Origin: Mugil cephalus
Taxonomy: Eukaryota; Chordata; Actinopteri; Mugiliformes; Mugilidae
Length of the DNA stretch: 64,000 nt
Assembly (NCBI RefSeq): GCF_022458985.1
Contig: NC_061772.1
Span: 29,695,501-29,759,500, forward strand
Direction of reading: 5' to 3'
The notes beneath the pieces are model-generated. The model did no database searches and was not told the origin of the DNA. It worked only from the letters and a program-made list of their open reading frames with translations. The stretch's first letter is position 1, and the number at the start of each line of letters is the position of its first letter. Below are positions 26,291-64,000 of the stretch, piece by piece. A program made the position numbers and the translations under genes.

Positions 26291-28690
26291 TATACTAGGG
26301 AAAAAAAGGACCCAATCCAAGATGTCCACTAAAAGAATCAGAGTTCTCCAGCTGACACACATTTCTAACATTTAAAAGTGTTTTATTGCTGACATTTATT
26401 ATTTTTTGCTTCAGTCCTTGACTTTGGATTTTTCTGTTTCACCACTTTTGTCGTTTGCTTGTTGTTGTTGTTGTTGTTGTGAGACATTTTTTGTGTTTCA
26501 GAAGCACATTGAAGACATAGTTTGAAGCTCTTCTAGAGTAAATTGTTACTTTGAGGCCTTTTTTTTATTCCTTTTCTTTTTTTAATGAATTTCTTAATGC
26601 GAACAGAATCCGTGACGTTGGTCTCCGTGCACAGACCTTTGAGAAGTCACACAAATAAGCTGCATCTGTAAAACACATTAGATCAAAACAACTCATTCAT
26701 TTAACTTTCCACAGTTTGGTTTTTGTATTTTGAATCAGGGAAAATCTTGAGATACGAAGGGAAGGTTTTATTTTTGTGTTTTGAACCTGTGGACGTGCTG
26801 ATCACAGTGGTGTGTTGTGAATTTTTGTCAAATTATTCTGTTTGCACTGATTTTATAACCTCAGCGCTTGGCCACTAATTGTTTGCACACATATTATATA
26901 TATATATTTGATTTGAAATCGTAATTATCTGAACAAGCTTTTGACCCTTTTGATCTCGAGTCATTCCATCGTTTGTGTGAATCAGATCAGTGACAGATTT
27001 TATTCATTTACACACAACTTAAATGAAGTAACGTGTCTCTGCTGCTGCCTGGTTGTTTCTTACCACTCGTTAGCTTAGCATTATTATACTTTATATTTTT
27101 TTAAGCTGTACTCGTACACCATGTTTTGCTGTGAGTTGAAGGCTTCTTAATAAATCGACGTGATGTGAATTATTTTACCTGCCCTTTATTTCAAACCTAG
27201 ATGGTCCATGGACCCGGTGGTTTCCAGGTAAACTTTAGTTTCATGTAAATATTATAATTAGACACTGGTGTAAGAAGTATTTTAGTCTCACAAGTAGAAA
27301 TGGTTTTGCAAGATAAAAGCCTTAAAATACACATAAATACCATAATGTATCCAAAGTAGAAGTACTTTCACAGAATGAGGTCATTCAATGAAAACATTAT
27401 AATTGATGATGCCTTAATTTAATTAAATGTCATGATGTATTTATTTCATTACATATTACAGATTTGTGCTGAAATAAATGTATTTAGTTGGTGTAGAAAG
27501 AAAGATTCATTTACAAAAAGATCAATGTTTAAGACAGATGATGAATAATGTGATATATTTAATCATTCATTTAATTAATGGCAAAAACTTCAACGTAAAT
27601 AAACAGTAACATAACAGAATAATAAGCAACGACAACTCCAGAGTTTTTTCTATTTTCTATTGGTTTTAGTGCAAAGATGAATAAATAAGTTGGAACAATG
27701 TTTACATTTAATAAACTATCCTTTAAAAATAAATGAAATATCTTAAGAAAAACCTTTGTAATCAGGACTCGTGTCTGTCTCTTGTTTAGTCCCTGGTCTC
27801 AGCAGACACACAGACAGAGGTAACGTTCAGTCTTCTCTCCACAATAAGCGAATGTCCCACATATTCTTCCTGTATCATTTATACCTTGATCATTGTCCGA
27901 TCTGTACTTTATTATTGTGTTGTCTTGTCCTGACTGTGTAGTTCTATGTATTTATTAGAGATTGTGGACGCTACGTAGCGTCTCTGCTATAATTCAGCTT
28001 ATTTACAACAGTATTCTCTCACATTGTCACTGTCACTACCCGAAGACATTTATCTTATCTTAATTTTCACACTTTGCACATGTTGTGGTCCAGATTAGAC
28101 ACTGTGGTCGGCCGCTGTTTGTTCCTCTGCTTCTTTATTTCTGGTCCAAATTAGTCACTGACTCAGCAGCGACTGTTCTTCCTGGGGTCACATTAAAATA
28201 CAAGTATGCAGATAAAATTCATATCAAATGACAAATAACATTTTCATACAAAAACAAAAAACAACAGTTATCTTAAATGAGAAAAACCTGAATAAGAGAT
28301 GAAGTAATAACCGGAAACAAAGTCAAACAGAGGTGAAAACAAAGCAAAATAATAAGAACAAAACCATAATTATTACAGTAATTAGTGTCATACATGCTAT
28401 TGTTTATTAGATCAATTCATTATTGATATATGTACATGTATAATATATTTATAGCAGTAATATACATTTCTATACTTATTATTGATTAGTTATTGGATAA
28501 TTATCTGCTGTATATTGAATGCATCTCATATTAAATCCATTCTTTATATAGAGGGACATGTGATATTGCAGTAAATCATAGGGTGATGATGTGGTGGGAG
28601 TTAATAAGTTAATGAGTTACTTCTTCATGCTCCTTTTTTACTTTTTATTTTAGTTCAAAATAAATAAACATTCATTGAATTCCAAGTGTT
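26291..28690. other. Intergenic AT-rich stretch between gene 1 and gene 2
   Basis: It holds a (GTT)n tract near 26,460-26,480, a TA run near 26,893-26,908, an AATAAA at 27,149-27,154 and a 16-bp perfect palindrome gacgctacgtagcgtc near 27,967-27,982. No gene or transposon is recognised. Confidence 0.5.
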
Positions 28691-29180
28691 TGACTCTAAA
28701 CTCCTCCGTCCCTGCACCGCCGCGTTTCTTCCAGCAGGTGTCGCCAGAGGAAAGGCCAGACTGTGACTGAGCGCTGATCGTGCGCTCCGGACCTGGAGGT
28801 TTCTGTGTCTTTAAGGCCGCATCTTTACGGCACCCACACGGCTGACGGGTGCCACGCTGCGGCGCCTGCTCAGTGCGCCTCCTCCTCCTCCTCCTCCTCC
28901 TCCTCCGCCTCCTCCTCCTCCGCCTCTGAGACTGGGACCCCGAACCCGGAGCTGCTCTGTCCCTCTCCTGTACTGTGCGTGTGTGCGTGTCTGATGTTAA
29001 CCTATGGACTGACGGTGAGGAGGCTATTGTTCGCCAGCCCCCGGTGCTTCGTCCGGTCCTGTCCCGCTGCCGCCGCCGCCGCTGGAGCTTCACTTTCCCC
29101 CGGAGAATGCCCAGAGGACGCGGAGCTGTGTTCCTGCACGGATAGCGCAGAAATACACCGGAGAAACACGGTAATCACGC
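28690..29180 (+). promoter_or_regulatory. CpG-rich probable promoter and untranslated first exon of the USP6NL-like gene
   Basis: GC content and CpG rise sharply against AT-rich flanks. A (CCT)n tract at 28,878-28,922 and candidate donors at about 29,013 (gtgagg) and 29,171 (gtaatc) are present. The coding start of the next gene lies in an internal exon with its acceptor at 35,297, so an upstream untranslated exon must exist. This is the best candidate. The 142-codon open frame across it looks like a by-product of GC-rich simple sequence. Confidence 0.5.
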
Positions 29181-29268
29181 TCTGCTTTACGGGCTATTTC
29201 TCCTGCTTTTCTTTGTTATTCTCATTAGAATAAAGAGATCTCGCGTGAGGTTGTAGCATCGCCAGCGG

Positions 29269-29313
29269 CCCATCATCATCATCATCATCATCATCATTGT
29301 CATCATCATCATC
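29269..29313. repeat. (CAT)n microsatellite
   Basis: An almost pure run of CAT with one TGT interruption, just downstream of the CpG-rich block. Confidence 0.95.
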
Positions 29314-32300
29314 TCTGTAATCGCGCTGTGGGTTTGTTAAGCTTCAGAAAACGACCTTCTGTGTGGTTTATTATCACGTAGACATGGACATGTCTGGAGG
29401 CGTCCTCCTGGACATGGACATGTCCCTCAGATGGAGCTCAGATGTCCCAGCAGGCCTGAGAGGAGCTGCTGCTGCTTTAAAAACACAATGAAGTTCTACT
29501 GAACAGAACAGTCAGATTCTGCTTTATTAATATTACAGATATTAACTAAAAGGAAACTGCAGAGGACTAATTCTGCAGGAAATGTTCTATTATTACATTA
29601 TAATAACTCATGCATTAATGTGGAGCTGATTTTTAAAAAAATATGTTTTAAGGTTTTTTGTTACTGTTTCTTAGTTGATTAATTCTTTTATTTGTTAAGG
29701 GGGAAAAAATCAATGAGAGCCTGCTGTGCAGAGCAGGTTTCAAATCGCAGAGGGAGTCCCTCTGGGTCTGTATCGATCCATAGTAATTAAATTAATTGCA
29801 CAATAACTGAAGCCACTCAGTTAAAACATGCTGCAGACTAAAGGCATGATGCTCCGATGGCTGATGCTCCGATGGCGCTGACCTCATGTGACAGCATTCG
29901 CCTGATTAAGAAGGAAACGATGCCTCCAGTTACAGCTGTTTGCTCATGTTTTAGTATCTAAATATCATCAGAATCTTTTATCTGGACAAAGTGCAGCAGT
30001 TATTTCGAGGCTGTTATTGCAGATTATCGTCATAACTGATCAATCCACCAGTTATTTTATCAACCAGCCAACACACAAAAATACTGTTTGACTGGTCATA
30101 ACGTTTGGACCAAGAGAAGAGGAAAACCTTCACATTTATGTGTGTTCATCGTTTTAGAAACTAGTGGGAACTTTAATTTATAGATTTTCTGTCTGAAATG
30201 TGGTGGATTATCAGTAGAATGAAAATACGAGGAGTTCCTCAAGTAAAATGGAAAAATTAGACTAAAAGTGACTTAGTTTGTTAATTAATTGTGAAAATTT
30301 CTTCCACATCCTCATGCGGACATCTTTGTATTAATCAAAGGGCAAAAACACAAACACAGAAGCTGAAAGAGAACTGATGAATACAAAATATACACAGAGA
30401 ATCATTGTTAAAGGCGTTTAGATGCTTCACACAAACCCAACAGAATGCAGAAACTCTTTGTTGGGATCAGTTCTTTTCCTTCTTTCCAGACGAGTCTTAC
30501 ATTTTCAAGTGTTTTTAAGTCTGTGTCTGAGTCTGAGCCGAGACTTTGTTGGGATGAGAGTCAGAATTTGGGATTTCTTAGGTTTCAGTCGTAGAAAATC
30601 TGCATCCCTTCTTAAAAGATTCTTTCCAAAGCTCCTAACGTGATATTAAACTGACGAGCGCGTGTTCGCTCTGAATTTCATCCTGCTTAATAACAAGGCT
30701 GCAAGTTTTTCTGTTTAGCGTGTTTTAAATCTGCATCCTGGCAGAGCGGGTTCTACGTATGAAAGCAAAATCAGGAAATGAGAAGTGTCTGCAGCAACCA
30801 AAGCTCCAGTAGTTTTACGAAAACGCGATTCCCCCACTTTAAACAATCCGACCTCTGAGCAGAACGCACGTCTGCCAAAATCCCAGTCAGGTCCAAATCC
30901 CATGTCTCCACTCTGTGATGTAGTTTGTTTAATGAAGTCCAGACTTAAGGACGTTTAGTTTGAGTCCTCGGCACCGAGGGAAGCGTGTCCTCCAGTCAGG
31001 TAGAGTAAAGGGGAGCCGCCCGGCCTCCGCGCTCTCCCCCCACTTTGGGCCTCCTCCCTCCGTCCTGGGACTCCAGCCAGAGCTCGTCTGTGATTTAGTG
31101 CGCTGACCACATGCAGCCGCTGCCATATGCTTCAGATGACGGCTCATATTTAAAGCTTCTGTAAGCTATCAGCCTTCCTACGTGAACCTCCGCGGGGGCC
31201 AGGCCTGATATATATTGCACTTTTTAAACACTTTCCACAGAATTTATAATGCAGTAAATCTTTGCTGACGGGACTGAAATCCAGTCTGTGTTAGATCAGC
31301 GCGACCAGCGCCAGAGCGTTTCAGTATCTGAGGAATCTCTGTGAAACATCTAGAATGTCAATATCCGAGCGCGTTATGGTTTTCAGACGTCTGATGTTTC
31401 AGACTTTATGCAATATGCAAAAAGCAGAGTGGAAAAGGGACGCGGGGAAAAAGAGAAGCTGTGGGTTTAATGTCTGCGCTGAAAACAGTAGGGACCCTCC
31501 TACATACTATACGTCTTCTATATTCAACTAAATATACATTCTGCATCAAAATTAAGTTATTCAAAAAATATTAATTTGTTTATTTCTGTTTTTTGCTCTA
31601 GTGATAAAATGATCCATTTTGGCCTCAGTAGTTGACTGATGGGAGCTACACTGTTAGCTTCTCTTGTGCTAATGTTAACGGTGACTGTTGACACCTTCTG
31701 CCTCCATTTATCTCTTTACTAAAATATGTTGGATTCATGTTTATGTGTATTTAAAGAAATTTAAATCTGTCTGAATGTCTAATCAACCAAAGATTTCAAG
31801 GGCTGAGTTTGAAATTGATCAATTCCCCAAAATCTGCAGCAATTCTTCTTCTTCTTCTTCTCATTATTAATACGTATACGTCGTCTTCTGCATCCTGTCA
31901 TTAGAGATCTTGCAGCGTTCCTGGTTTCACAGGACAAATCTTGCAAGATCTGACATCGAGATCATTAGATGATGTTGGAAGGAAGATCCAACACATGACA
32001 AAAGCTGCAATTAAAACGTATGAGGACAGAGAAGAGCAGGACAAGAGCAAAGACACGTGAACTATGAGAAGCCAGAGACGCCACAAATCTCAGTTTTAAA
32101 TGAAAATGTAACAACTGAAATATCTCTAATGGATTGATATTAAATCTGAATTGAACTGATTCAGGAAACCAGTGGTGATACCCAGCGCTAGTAGTTTCTC
32201 TGTTTGAGAACTAAACAGTTTTGGGCTTAATCACAAAATAAATGAAGATATTAACCATTGATGAATAGATGTGGACCAGGCGACTGAAGAGCTGGTGTAG

Positions 32301-34200
32301 AGAAGCTTCTTCTGTCTCCTTTAACTGTGTCACTGACCATCAGCCAGACAGGAGGCCTGAATTATTCAACCTGGTTAACCCACATTCAGACACCATGTCT
32401 GGGGAAAAGAAACCCACAAACTGGGTGGATGATGCTCAGACTGAGCCCAGTTTTGATGAAAAGCCCCCCAACCTCCTGAGAGGAACGTGGTGAATTCACT
32501 CTCTAGATATTATTGACGACGTTAACGACGTCACGGCTTTCGTCTGCATTCTTGTATTGGCTCCGACTCAGGCGTTTTTAAAATGATCAGGTCGGTGTCG
32601 GGCTTTTGTAGTTATTTCTTTTAGGTCTGCCATAAACCAAAACCACATCCCCCTACCCTCAAAACCTCTTCTTCCTCTTCTGGTTTAATGGGAGCTGGCT
32701 AGCGTCAAAACTCCCCCCAAAAAATGAAGAAGAAGTAAAATCACGTGAATAAACACGTCTGACGTGTGGAAGAACATTTGTGGAGCAGAGAACACGAGGT
32801 ACGAGTTCCTCTCTCCACGTTAACTCTGACTGGAAGAAAGATTCATCGGACTGAATCCAGACGACTGTAGGAGAAGACGAGGACGGACTTTAGGAAGCTA
32901 CAGGAGACCAACTCTAGGACATTAAATATCAGCTGATACTTAACATGAGGACATCATATCTGACTGACCCAGTGCTGGATGTTTGAAGCCATTATGGACG
33001 GGACATTTACCTTTCTTCAAGGCATGTAGATGAGGTGTAGAGGCTCCGCCCCCAAGCGATCTGATTGGCCCGACAGATCTTTGCAGGAGCAGAGTCCAGA
33101 ACAACTTTCTGTCACAAACAAACAGTGGGTGGAGGAAGCTCAGACTAGGATGACTCTGTCACCTCAGTGGTCGTAGTTTGATCCGTTTTTGGAGGTTAGC
33201 TGATAAAATTAATGACACAACTTCCATTATTATTAATCACTGGTGCACAGCTGGTTCATATCATTTCATATCTACACCTTCAGAGCAGCCACATGCTCAT
33301 CGTGGCGTTAACGAACCACTAAAACCAGCGAAGGATTCACCCGTGTCTTTATGGGGCCTCCTGCTGTCTGCTGGTCTGGTTGAAGATCCTCCAGCTTTTT
33401 TTTTTTGTTTGTTTGTCTTTCTTCCAGCTTTAGGAATAACAGACTTCCTCTGCATAATCCTTCTCTGGAGATATTTCTAATCCAGATGCTTTGCGTGTGC
33501 AGATTGCCCCCCTCCCCGGGGTCCTGTCAGTGGTGTAGTTGCGTTCGGAGGGTGTAGCTTAAGCGAGGATTAAAACCCTCACTGCTTTGTTTGGGGATGA
33601 TGTGACAGGAATCCTCCAGCTGGCTCCGGGTTCATTGTTTGATTAGACACAAAAGCAGCTCGGATACATGCTGATGATATTACACCACTAATAGTCTTTT
33701 TTTTTTTTTTTTTACATACTGTTAGCCGTCACATGCTAATCGCTAACTGTACAGTCAGATGAGACGTTGGAGGCAGCTGTCATCATGTAGGACGCTGGTT
33801 TGTGGAGGTGGAGGTGCAGGTTGATGGTTCACTGAGGGGGTGGGAGGGTTCAAGCTCTTTTCACAATAAAAAAAAAGTGAACAGCTGTTCGGTGTCTCTG
33901 GAATCTCTCATCACATGCAGTCGATCAAATCATTGCACAACAGTGTTGAACGAATTCCTTTTCTTATTTTATCAAGGTGCTTTTCTTTGAAGTCGCCATC
34001 TGAGGATGGTTTCCCGTGTCAGGGAATGACTTTAGGACCTCAGCACTTTCTGTTGTTGCATTCTCCTGTGTTTTGTTAGCATGGGAAAAAAATACAGCAG
34101 AGCTTTTAGACCAGCTGCCATTTCCTGTACTTTCTGCTGTTAGTAATAAGTCTGACGTTTGGTTTCATAGTGTCGTTGTGTGCACTCACTGTCTGTGAAG
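29314..34200. other. Large 5' intron (inferred) of the USP6NL-like gene
   Basis: No coding exon or clear transposon was found. Stretches near 31,020-31,200 and 33,480-33,680 are less AT-rich and low in repeats, and could be regulatory. The 100-codon and smaller open frames here have no family character. Confidence 0.4.
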
Positions 34201-34430
34201 GTTCTCAGTCATCCAGGTCATGGTTTATATCCAGAGGACGCTTAGAGAAAAGCTAATGAACCTTAGAATATCTTGAAGATGTTTCATCCGAGTAGCTTCT
34301 TCAGGTCTGAGAGACTGGAGGGAAGTTGAGGTCAAGTCAAACAAGTTTCTAATGGTTTTATCCACAAAGGTTTCCCATTTAAACCTCAACTTCCCCCTAG
34401 TCTCTCAGACCTGAAGAAGCTACAGGGATG
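34200..34430. mobile_element. Palindromic element with GAAGAAGC-type arms
   Basis: The arm at 34,294-34,332 and the arm at 34,382-34,420 are reverse complements, with 37 of 39 bases matching and a 49-bp loop. The words 'agatgtttcatccgagtagc' and 'ttcttcaggtctgagagact' belong to a repeat I recall as common in teleosts. A related piece, 'gacgttttatcaaagcagct', lies near 55,940. Confidence 0.65.
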
Positions 34431-34559
34431 AGTGGCGACCTGTCTTTTGGTTTTCTTTGGTTCTGCCATTTTTGGTCGTCTTTGTTTAGTCTTGGTCTTA
34501 GTTTGGTGCAGATGCTAGCGCCGCCCACAGTTAGAGCTAAACAGTCTTCAATGTGTCCA

Positions 34560-35100
34560 GGAACACCAACGTAAGACTAATACAACATAATAAAATCATC
34601 CATAGAACAAACATTACACAGCACAAAATGCACTTAATGGGATAAACTACCACAGACACATGCACTCACTGTACAGATGATTACCTCCATGTATTCTGGA
34701 CTTGCCCACCAACAGTAACCATCACACTATCTCAGTTTACTGGCTGCAACATCCACTGTCTGTATCTATACTTGGAAATCTGGACACACTCAACACAGAC
34801 AAATCATAACAGCCCTACTACTACCTAACCATCGCCAAGAAAACAATACTACTCAACTAACAGTACACACTGGCTTTAATGGATCTACTAACACAACAGA
34901 TATCACCTGAACATTCAGCTTTACAAATAAAGAATTTAAGAACTTATATTCAACTATTTATCACTAAAACCATCCCGGTACCCATCCACCCAAAATTAAA
35001 AACCCAACAGACCATACTAGCTGCTCCCTGCTCCCCAGCTGGTTTGTTTCTAATTTATTTCTTACGGCTGCTGTTCTACACACACCGTCTATGACACTGC
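34560..35100 (+). pseudogene. L1-like LINE ORF2 C-terminal relic
   Basis: Positions 34,661-34,714 encode CTHCTDDYLHVFWTCPPT. This is the CxxC...HxxWxCP motif near the C-terminus of L1/Tx1-type ORF2 proteins. The preceding KMHLMG segment and a following in-order region fit the same end. Stops interrupt the frame. It lies in an intron of the USP6NL-like gene. Confidence 0.7.
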
Positions 35101-35305
35101 TGCGCTGCCCACAAGCTCCTGTACTTTATTCCCTCTGATGAAGTCATTATTTACCACCTAGCGCTGTCGGTTCGAGGGCCAGAAGTCGCCCACATCTATC
35201 AGCTGGGTTCTCTCTGTCTCTTCTTTTTTCTTTTTTTTCATGAGTCATGTTCAGTTGTTGTTCTCCAGCTCATACAAGTCTCTCTGTCCTCCTGCAGATA
35301 TTGAC

Positions 35306-50315
<15,010 letters not shown>

Positions 50316-52757
50316 GAACTCAGAGGAAGACTGGATCATGTTCCACGGTTAAATAGAAAAACGCTTTATTATTGGTCCTGCTAACGCTTAGAGGCAGTTT
50401 CTTCCTTTAGGTTTGGGACTCAGCAGCTTCTGTAGGTGGAAAATATTCAGCTGTGACATCCAGGTCAAAGGTTTATGTCAGAGAACAGCAGAGCTCAGGA
50501 CTTATCCAGGTTTTCAGACTCAGTTCGCCCTCTTTCTGCATCAAAATCTGAAGTTAGAAGGTTTCTGATCTCATGACGTCTAACAAAGAGCTTTTTTTTT
50601 GCTTTTTATAGATAAGAAAATAGGAATTAATACTCATTTAGTTTCCTGTTGGTTTGTCACGATGGAATCCACTAAACTACTAAAAAATGTAAATCCAACC
50701 AGGTTTAATGGTTAAATACAGCCCTGCTTAAAACCTTAATATCTTAGAAAATAAAAAATATTGACAAACATTTTAGAAAAGCAACTAAATAATTCAGATA
50801 ATTCACATATCCCCAACGTCTCTCAGTTAATTCTTAGTTTATTTGATGAAATGATGAAGAAGTTTCCCCAGTTTAGTCGACATAAGACGTCTGTAGGTTT
50901 AAATGTGAAGTTTGAGATGATAAATCGTGTTAAAGCTCCGATGTTTCCTGCAGAGAGAACAACATGTTTTATAATAACTTTAGTTCAGTCAAAAATTAAT
51001 CATTTACTGTCGAATCTGATTTACACTTAAATAAAGACTAGATAAGACTAAATAAATATAAATAAGAATAAATAAGTATGAAACTGAAACATTACATAAC
51101 AGAATGTTTCCAAAAGTTAGTTTAATTATATTAAACGTCCTGTGTTTGTCCAGATAATTAATTTATCACATTTATTACTGTAAAACAGAAGAAAACTCCG
51201 GCGCCATCTACAGAAACTTTTTCCTAAAAAGAAAAAAAAACATTTCTTAGTTTAGCTGATGAAGTTATTTCACTTCCCTCTGAGAAATTTCCCCCAAAAT
51301 CAGTCGCCACAGGTCTGAGAAGCAGACGTCCTCTTTACAGATTCAGATGTTCTGATGATCTGTCATAAAGCGGCTGCAGGGAAAACCACCGGGGTGCATC
51401 ATGGGAACTGTAGGATCCAGTGTTTCTAGGTCAAAGTCCGACATGTGCATTTAAAGAGCAGCTAAAAAATGAATATGATTCGACCTTTATCAGATTTATC
51501 AGAAGGTTTCACATGAATTCAGTTTATTTAGATCTTTTTGCCCCAGAACGACTCGAGTCCTCGTCCGCCTGCTGCTTCTATCCGGCCTCTGTTCAAATCA
51601 CATGGACGTGTCCGAGGCGTCGACCCTTTACAGCCACACAAAAAACTCTTTTGTAGTTTTGTAATGTTTCGGTGTCAGACATCGCTCGGCCTTTCGTTTT
51701 TTTTGTAAAGTGTTTGCTAGCAGAGTTACACCTTTATTTTTTTGTACCAACGTCTCGATGCCTTATTTTGGAATCGGCTTCAGTGGTGAGCTGGCTCACT
51801 GTCATGATTGTACCCGTTGAAAACTTTTTCTAGCTCAGTAATTTATTGTTTTTTTGTTTGTTTTTGTTTTTTTGTTTTTTTCGTCCTCGTGTCGAAGGTC
51901 AACTCAACGGCGCCACCCTCGTCCTTTCAGGAACATTTCTTTTCTTTAAAGGGTGAAGTTTTTTTTTCGTTTGTTTGTTTTTTGCATAAAATGAAGTGGA
52001 TGTATGGGATTGTTTGTAGTTTAGAAGTGTTCAGTGTTGTAGAAGCTGTAGGTTCACACGAACGTGTTCACAAGGCTCTGTGCTTAGAAACCATGAAACG
52101 CTGACACCTTGTGGCCGCTGTAGGTAGTGTCTCTCTTTCTCTAGATGTAGACTCGCCAAGAAAAGTAGAAACTTTTTATTAAGATTTTTTTTTGTCTGTT
52201 TAATCCAAATAAGATTAAACATCAAACCATGCAATTTACTGCCGTTATTTTTAGGATTTTGTGAACATGTTTTATGATGTTTAACTCGTTGGCTGAAACT
52301 AATTGAGATGATTTTAGATAAAGGTTTGTCTTTGAAACGAGTTCTGTTTCTTTTCTTTTTTTTTTTTGGACATTGATGAAGAGAAGTGGAGCTGAAATAA
52401 TACAACTTGTATCTTCATTGTTTTTCAGTGTCTTTTTTCTTCTGTCTTTCAAGGTAAACGTGAGAGGAAGAGGCCGATGGTAAAGTTTCCTCAGTCAAAC
52501 CTGAACCAGGCAGAGAAATTTCACCCAGACTCCTCGACATTGGAGCAGATACAAATATCAAATGGGTTCTTGAAGTGAACTTTAAGATGACAAATATCCA
52601 ACAAACTGTGTCAGAGTTGTGGTTGTATCGTTCAAATTCAGTGACTTCCTGCATTTAAAGAGCAGATAAATGATAAATGTGAACACATTTTTTTAGAAGG
52701 ATTTAAAATCCTTAAAAAAGACTATTTTAAATATTCTGGGTGCTGTGTGACAATAAA
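50316..52757 (+). promoter_or_regulatory. Probable 3' UTR of the USP6NL-like gene
   Basis: Downstream of the stop at 50,313-50,315 there are candidate AATAAA signals at 51,030-51,035 and 52,752-52,757. T-rich, low-repeat sequence at 51,650-51,900 looks like UTR. Which signal is used cannot be told from sequence alone. Confidence 0.4.
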
Positions 52758-53730
52758 AAGTTAACTCTCTTCCCCTCACTGTCAGTAAACACCATCTTAA
52801 TCAGAGGCAGGAAATCAGCTCTAAACCACAGATAATCACTTTACATTTCAGATTATTGATGAATAAAAGCACTGATCTTTAAACTGGAGTCACATTATTA
52901 CTGCGTCGACTGGACAAAAGCCACAGAAAAGTAAGAAGAGGATCAGACAGAACCTTTAATCACTGCTGATTGGTTTCATTTGGGAACATGTGACCTTTGA
53001 CTTTGACTTCAAATAAAGAAAAGATCAGAATAAAGCTGCTCTCTGATTGATCTACGTAACTAATTAGATTTACAAATAAAATGCAATAATTAAACTCAGA
53101 CTTAAGTGCATCTGTTATATATATAAGATGAGACTGACACTGAACATCAGCGCTTTTTTTATCAATAATCTCAAATCTAAAATGATCGTTTGTGGTTTGG
53201 TGGTGATTTCCTTCCTGCCTTCACAGCGTTAATTAACAGCCAGGAGAAGAACTTTTATTTTTAATACAGCACCAAGAATATTTAACACATCTTGAAGGAC
53301 TCTGACAATACATTTCCTTCTGGTTGGATTTAAAAGCATCACTGTTTAATTGAACCCGTGTTTAGGCCTAAATCTGGTGAAAAAAACTTTACCCAGATTT
53401 TTCTGGTGTCTTTTTCTGCAGCTCTGAAAGGTTTCATTGTGAATTATGTTGTTCAGTAGCTTTAAACACATGCAGGTGAACTGTTTGAACCAGTCTGCGC
53501 TGTGGCCGCAGGGAGGCGCTGTAGAGCAGCTGCAGGACTCAAACACGTGATTGGTCCGTTTGTGCGTAAAAGACTTGAGTCCCGGTTGATGCTGTGGTTA
53601 GTTTTTGGGGCAGTGGGTCAGACTGCTGCAGCTCTCAGGGGTTCACACCTTTAACACGCGTTTATTTGATGGAACATCGTCCCTGCCGTTCACTGTGCGT
53701 AAAGATTAAAAACCCAAACCTGTCCGCATC
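52758..53730 (+). promoter_or_regulatory. Intergenic gap and probable abtb2 promoter region
   Basis: AT-rich sequence changes to CpG-containing sequence from about 53,490 up to the abtb2 start. A ~40-bp motif at 53,168-53,207, 'aatctaaaatgatcgtttgt' plus 'ggtttggtggtga', recurs downstream at 55,627-55,663. No TATA box is evident. Confidence 0.4.
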
Positions 53731-63681
<9,951 letters not shown>

Positions 63682-64000
63682 GTGAGCCGGCCTGATTATC
63701 AGCTACTGTCTTTAGGAATGGTTTGGAATATGTCAGGTTTCTGTCTTGTCGAGCTTTATTTTCCCCTATTTAAAACAAGTCCTGATTTCATCCTTCTATT
63801 TATTTTTTTGGTTAAAGACATCATTAATCACAGCACCGATCAAACTAAAAAAGAAAACAGAGTAGCTTAAAGTTCTTGTTTAAATCCAAAAGTTTTCAAA
63901 TGTGTCTAAATACTGGTGAAATATCTGAAGCTCACTCACACAGAGAACCTGAAACTGACTGAGTGTCGGGCTCAAATGGACAAACATAAATCTGTTGAGA

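Noticed and set aside
27149..27154. AATAAA as the main esterase poly(A) signal
   Set aside because: It would make a 2.8-kb UTR containing a whole interspersed repeat. The ATTAAA at 25,198 with a GT-rich run downstream is a better fit, though the distal site may also be used.
28805..29233. 142-codon + frame over the CpG-rich block, with Ser and Ala runs
   Set aside because: The runs come from (CCT)n and (CCG)n simple sequence. The opposite strand is also open, as in many GC-rich blocks, and no family match is visible.
32269..32493. 74-codon + frame in the 5' intron of the USP6NL-like gene
   Set aside because: No domain, no splice-consistent edges and no coding-like composition.
33545..33585. 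'ggtgtagcttaagcgagg' considered as a tRNA-Phe-like or mitochondrial insertion
   Set aside because: Similarity is limited to one short word and no cloverleaf can be drawn.
35150..35185. B-box-like ggttcgagggcc as part of a tRNA or SINE
   Set aside because: No matching A box or cloverleaf stems lie at the right distance upstream.

Overview
The window is nuclear DNA of a ray-finned (teleost) fish. The signs are long introns with GT-AG splice sites, abundant CA/GT and tetranucleotide microsatellites, relics of Tc1-like, L1-like and L2-like elements, TTAA-flanked MITEs, and three vertebrate genes all on the + strand. I see no bacterial features, CRISPR array, rRNA or convincing tRNA. Splice sites and reading phases were worked out by hand. 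Family assignments rest on recalled protein families, not on a search.

Region 1-7,400 is intergenic and repeat-rich. It holds a diverged block and then a tandem array of ~85-bp TTAGC-rich units, a short TTAA MITE, a foldback element and a Tc1 transposase relic. Region 7,400-25,200 holds gene 1, a type II membrane-anchored carboxylesterase/cholinesterase-family protein of 595 residues in nine coding exons, with an intact Ser-Glu-His triad. Four of its introns carry arrays of the same AGCTA-rich minisatellite. A Tc1 relic, a 20-bp tandem array, a solo-LTR-like insertion and an L2-type reverse transcriptase fragment lie in its introns.

Region 25,200-28,650 is intergenic with one interspersed-repeat copy. 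Region 28,690-50,315 and its 3' UTR hold gene 2, a RN-tre/USP6NL-family Rab GAP of 563 residues in 13 coding exons. A GC-rich block at 28.7-29.2 kb is the probable promoter and untranslated first exon. From 53,731 to the window edge is gene 3, abtb2: the first five coding exons, 519 residues, ending before most of the ankyrin and BTB parts.

The three genes show no functional linkage. Gene 1 should act on the luminal or outer face of membranes. Gene 2 should act on Rab GTPases in endocytic traffic. Gene 3 belongs to the ankyrin/BTB family. I found no clear new biological system. The most unusual signals are the recurrent, possibly mobile minisatellite in five introns of two neighbouring genes, two upstream reading frames in the inferred esterase leader, nested transposons, and the side-by-side placement of a USP6NL-family gene and abtb2.
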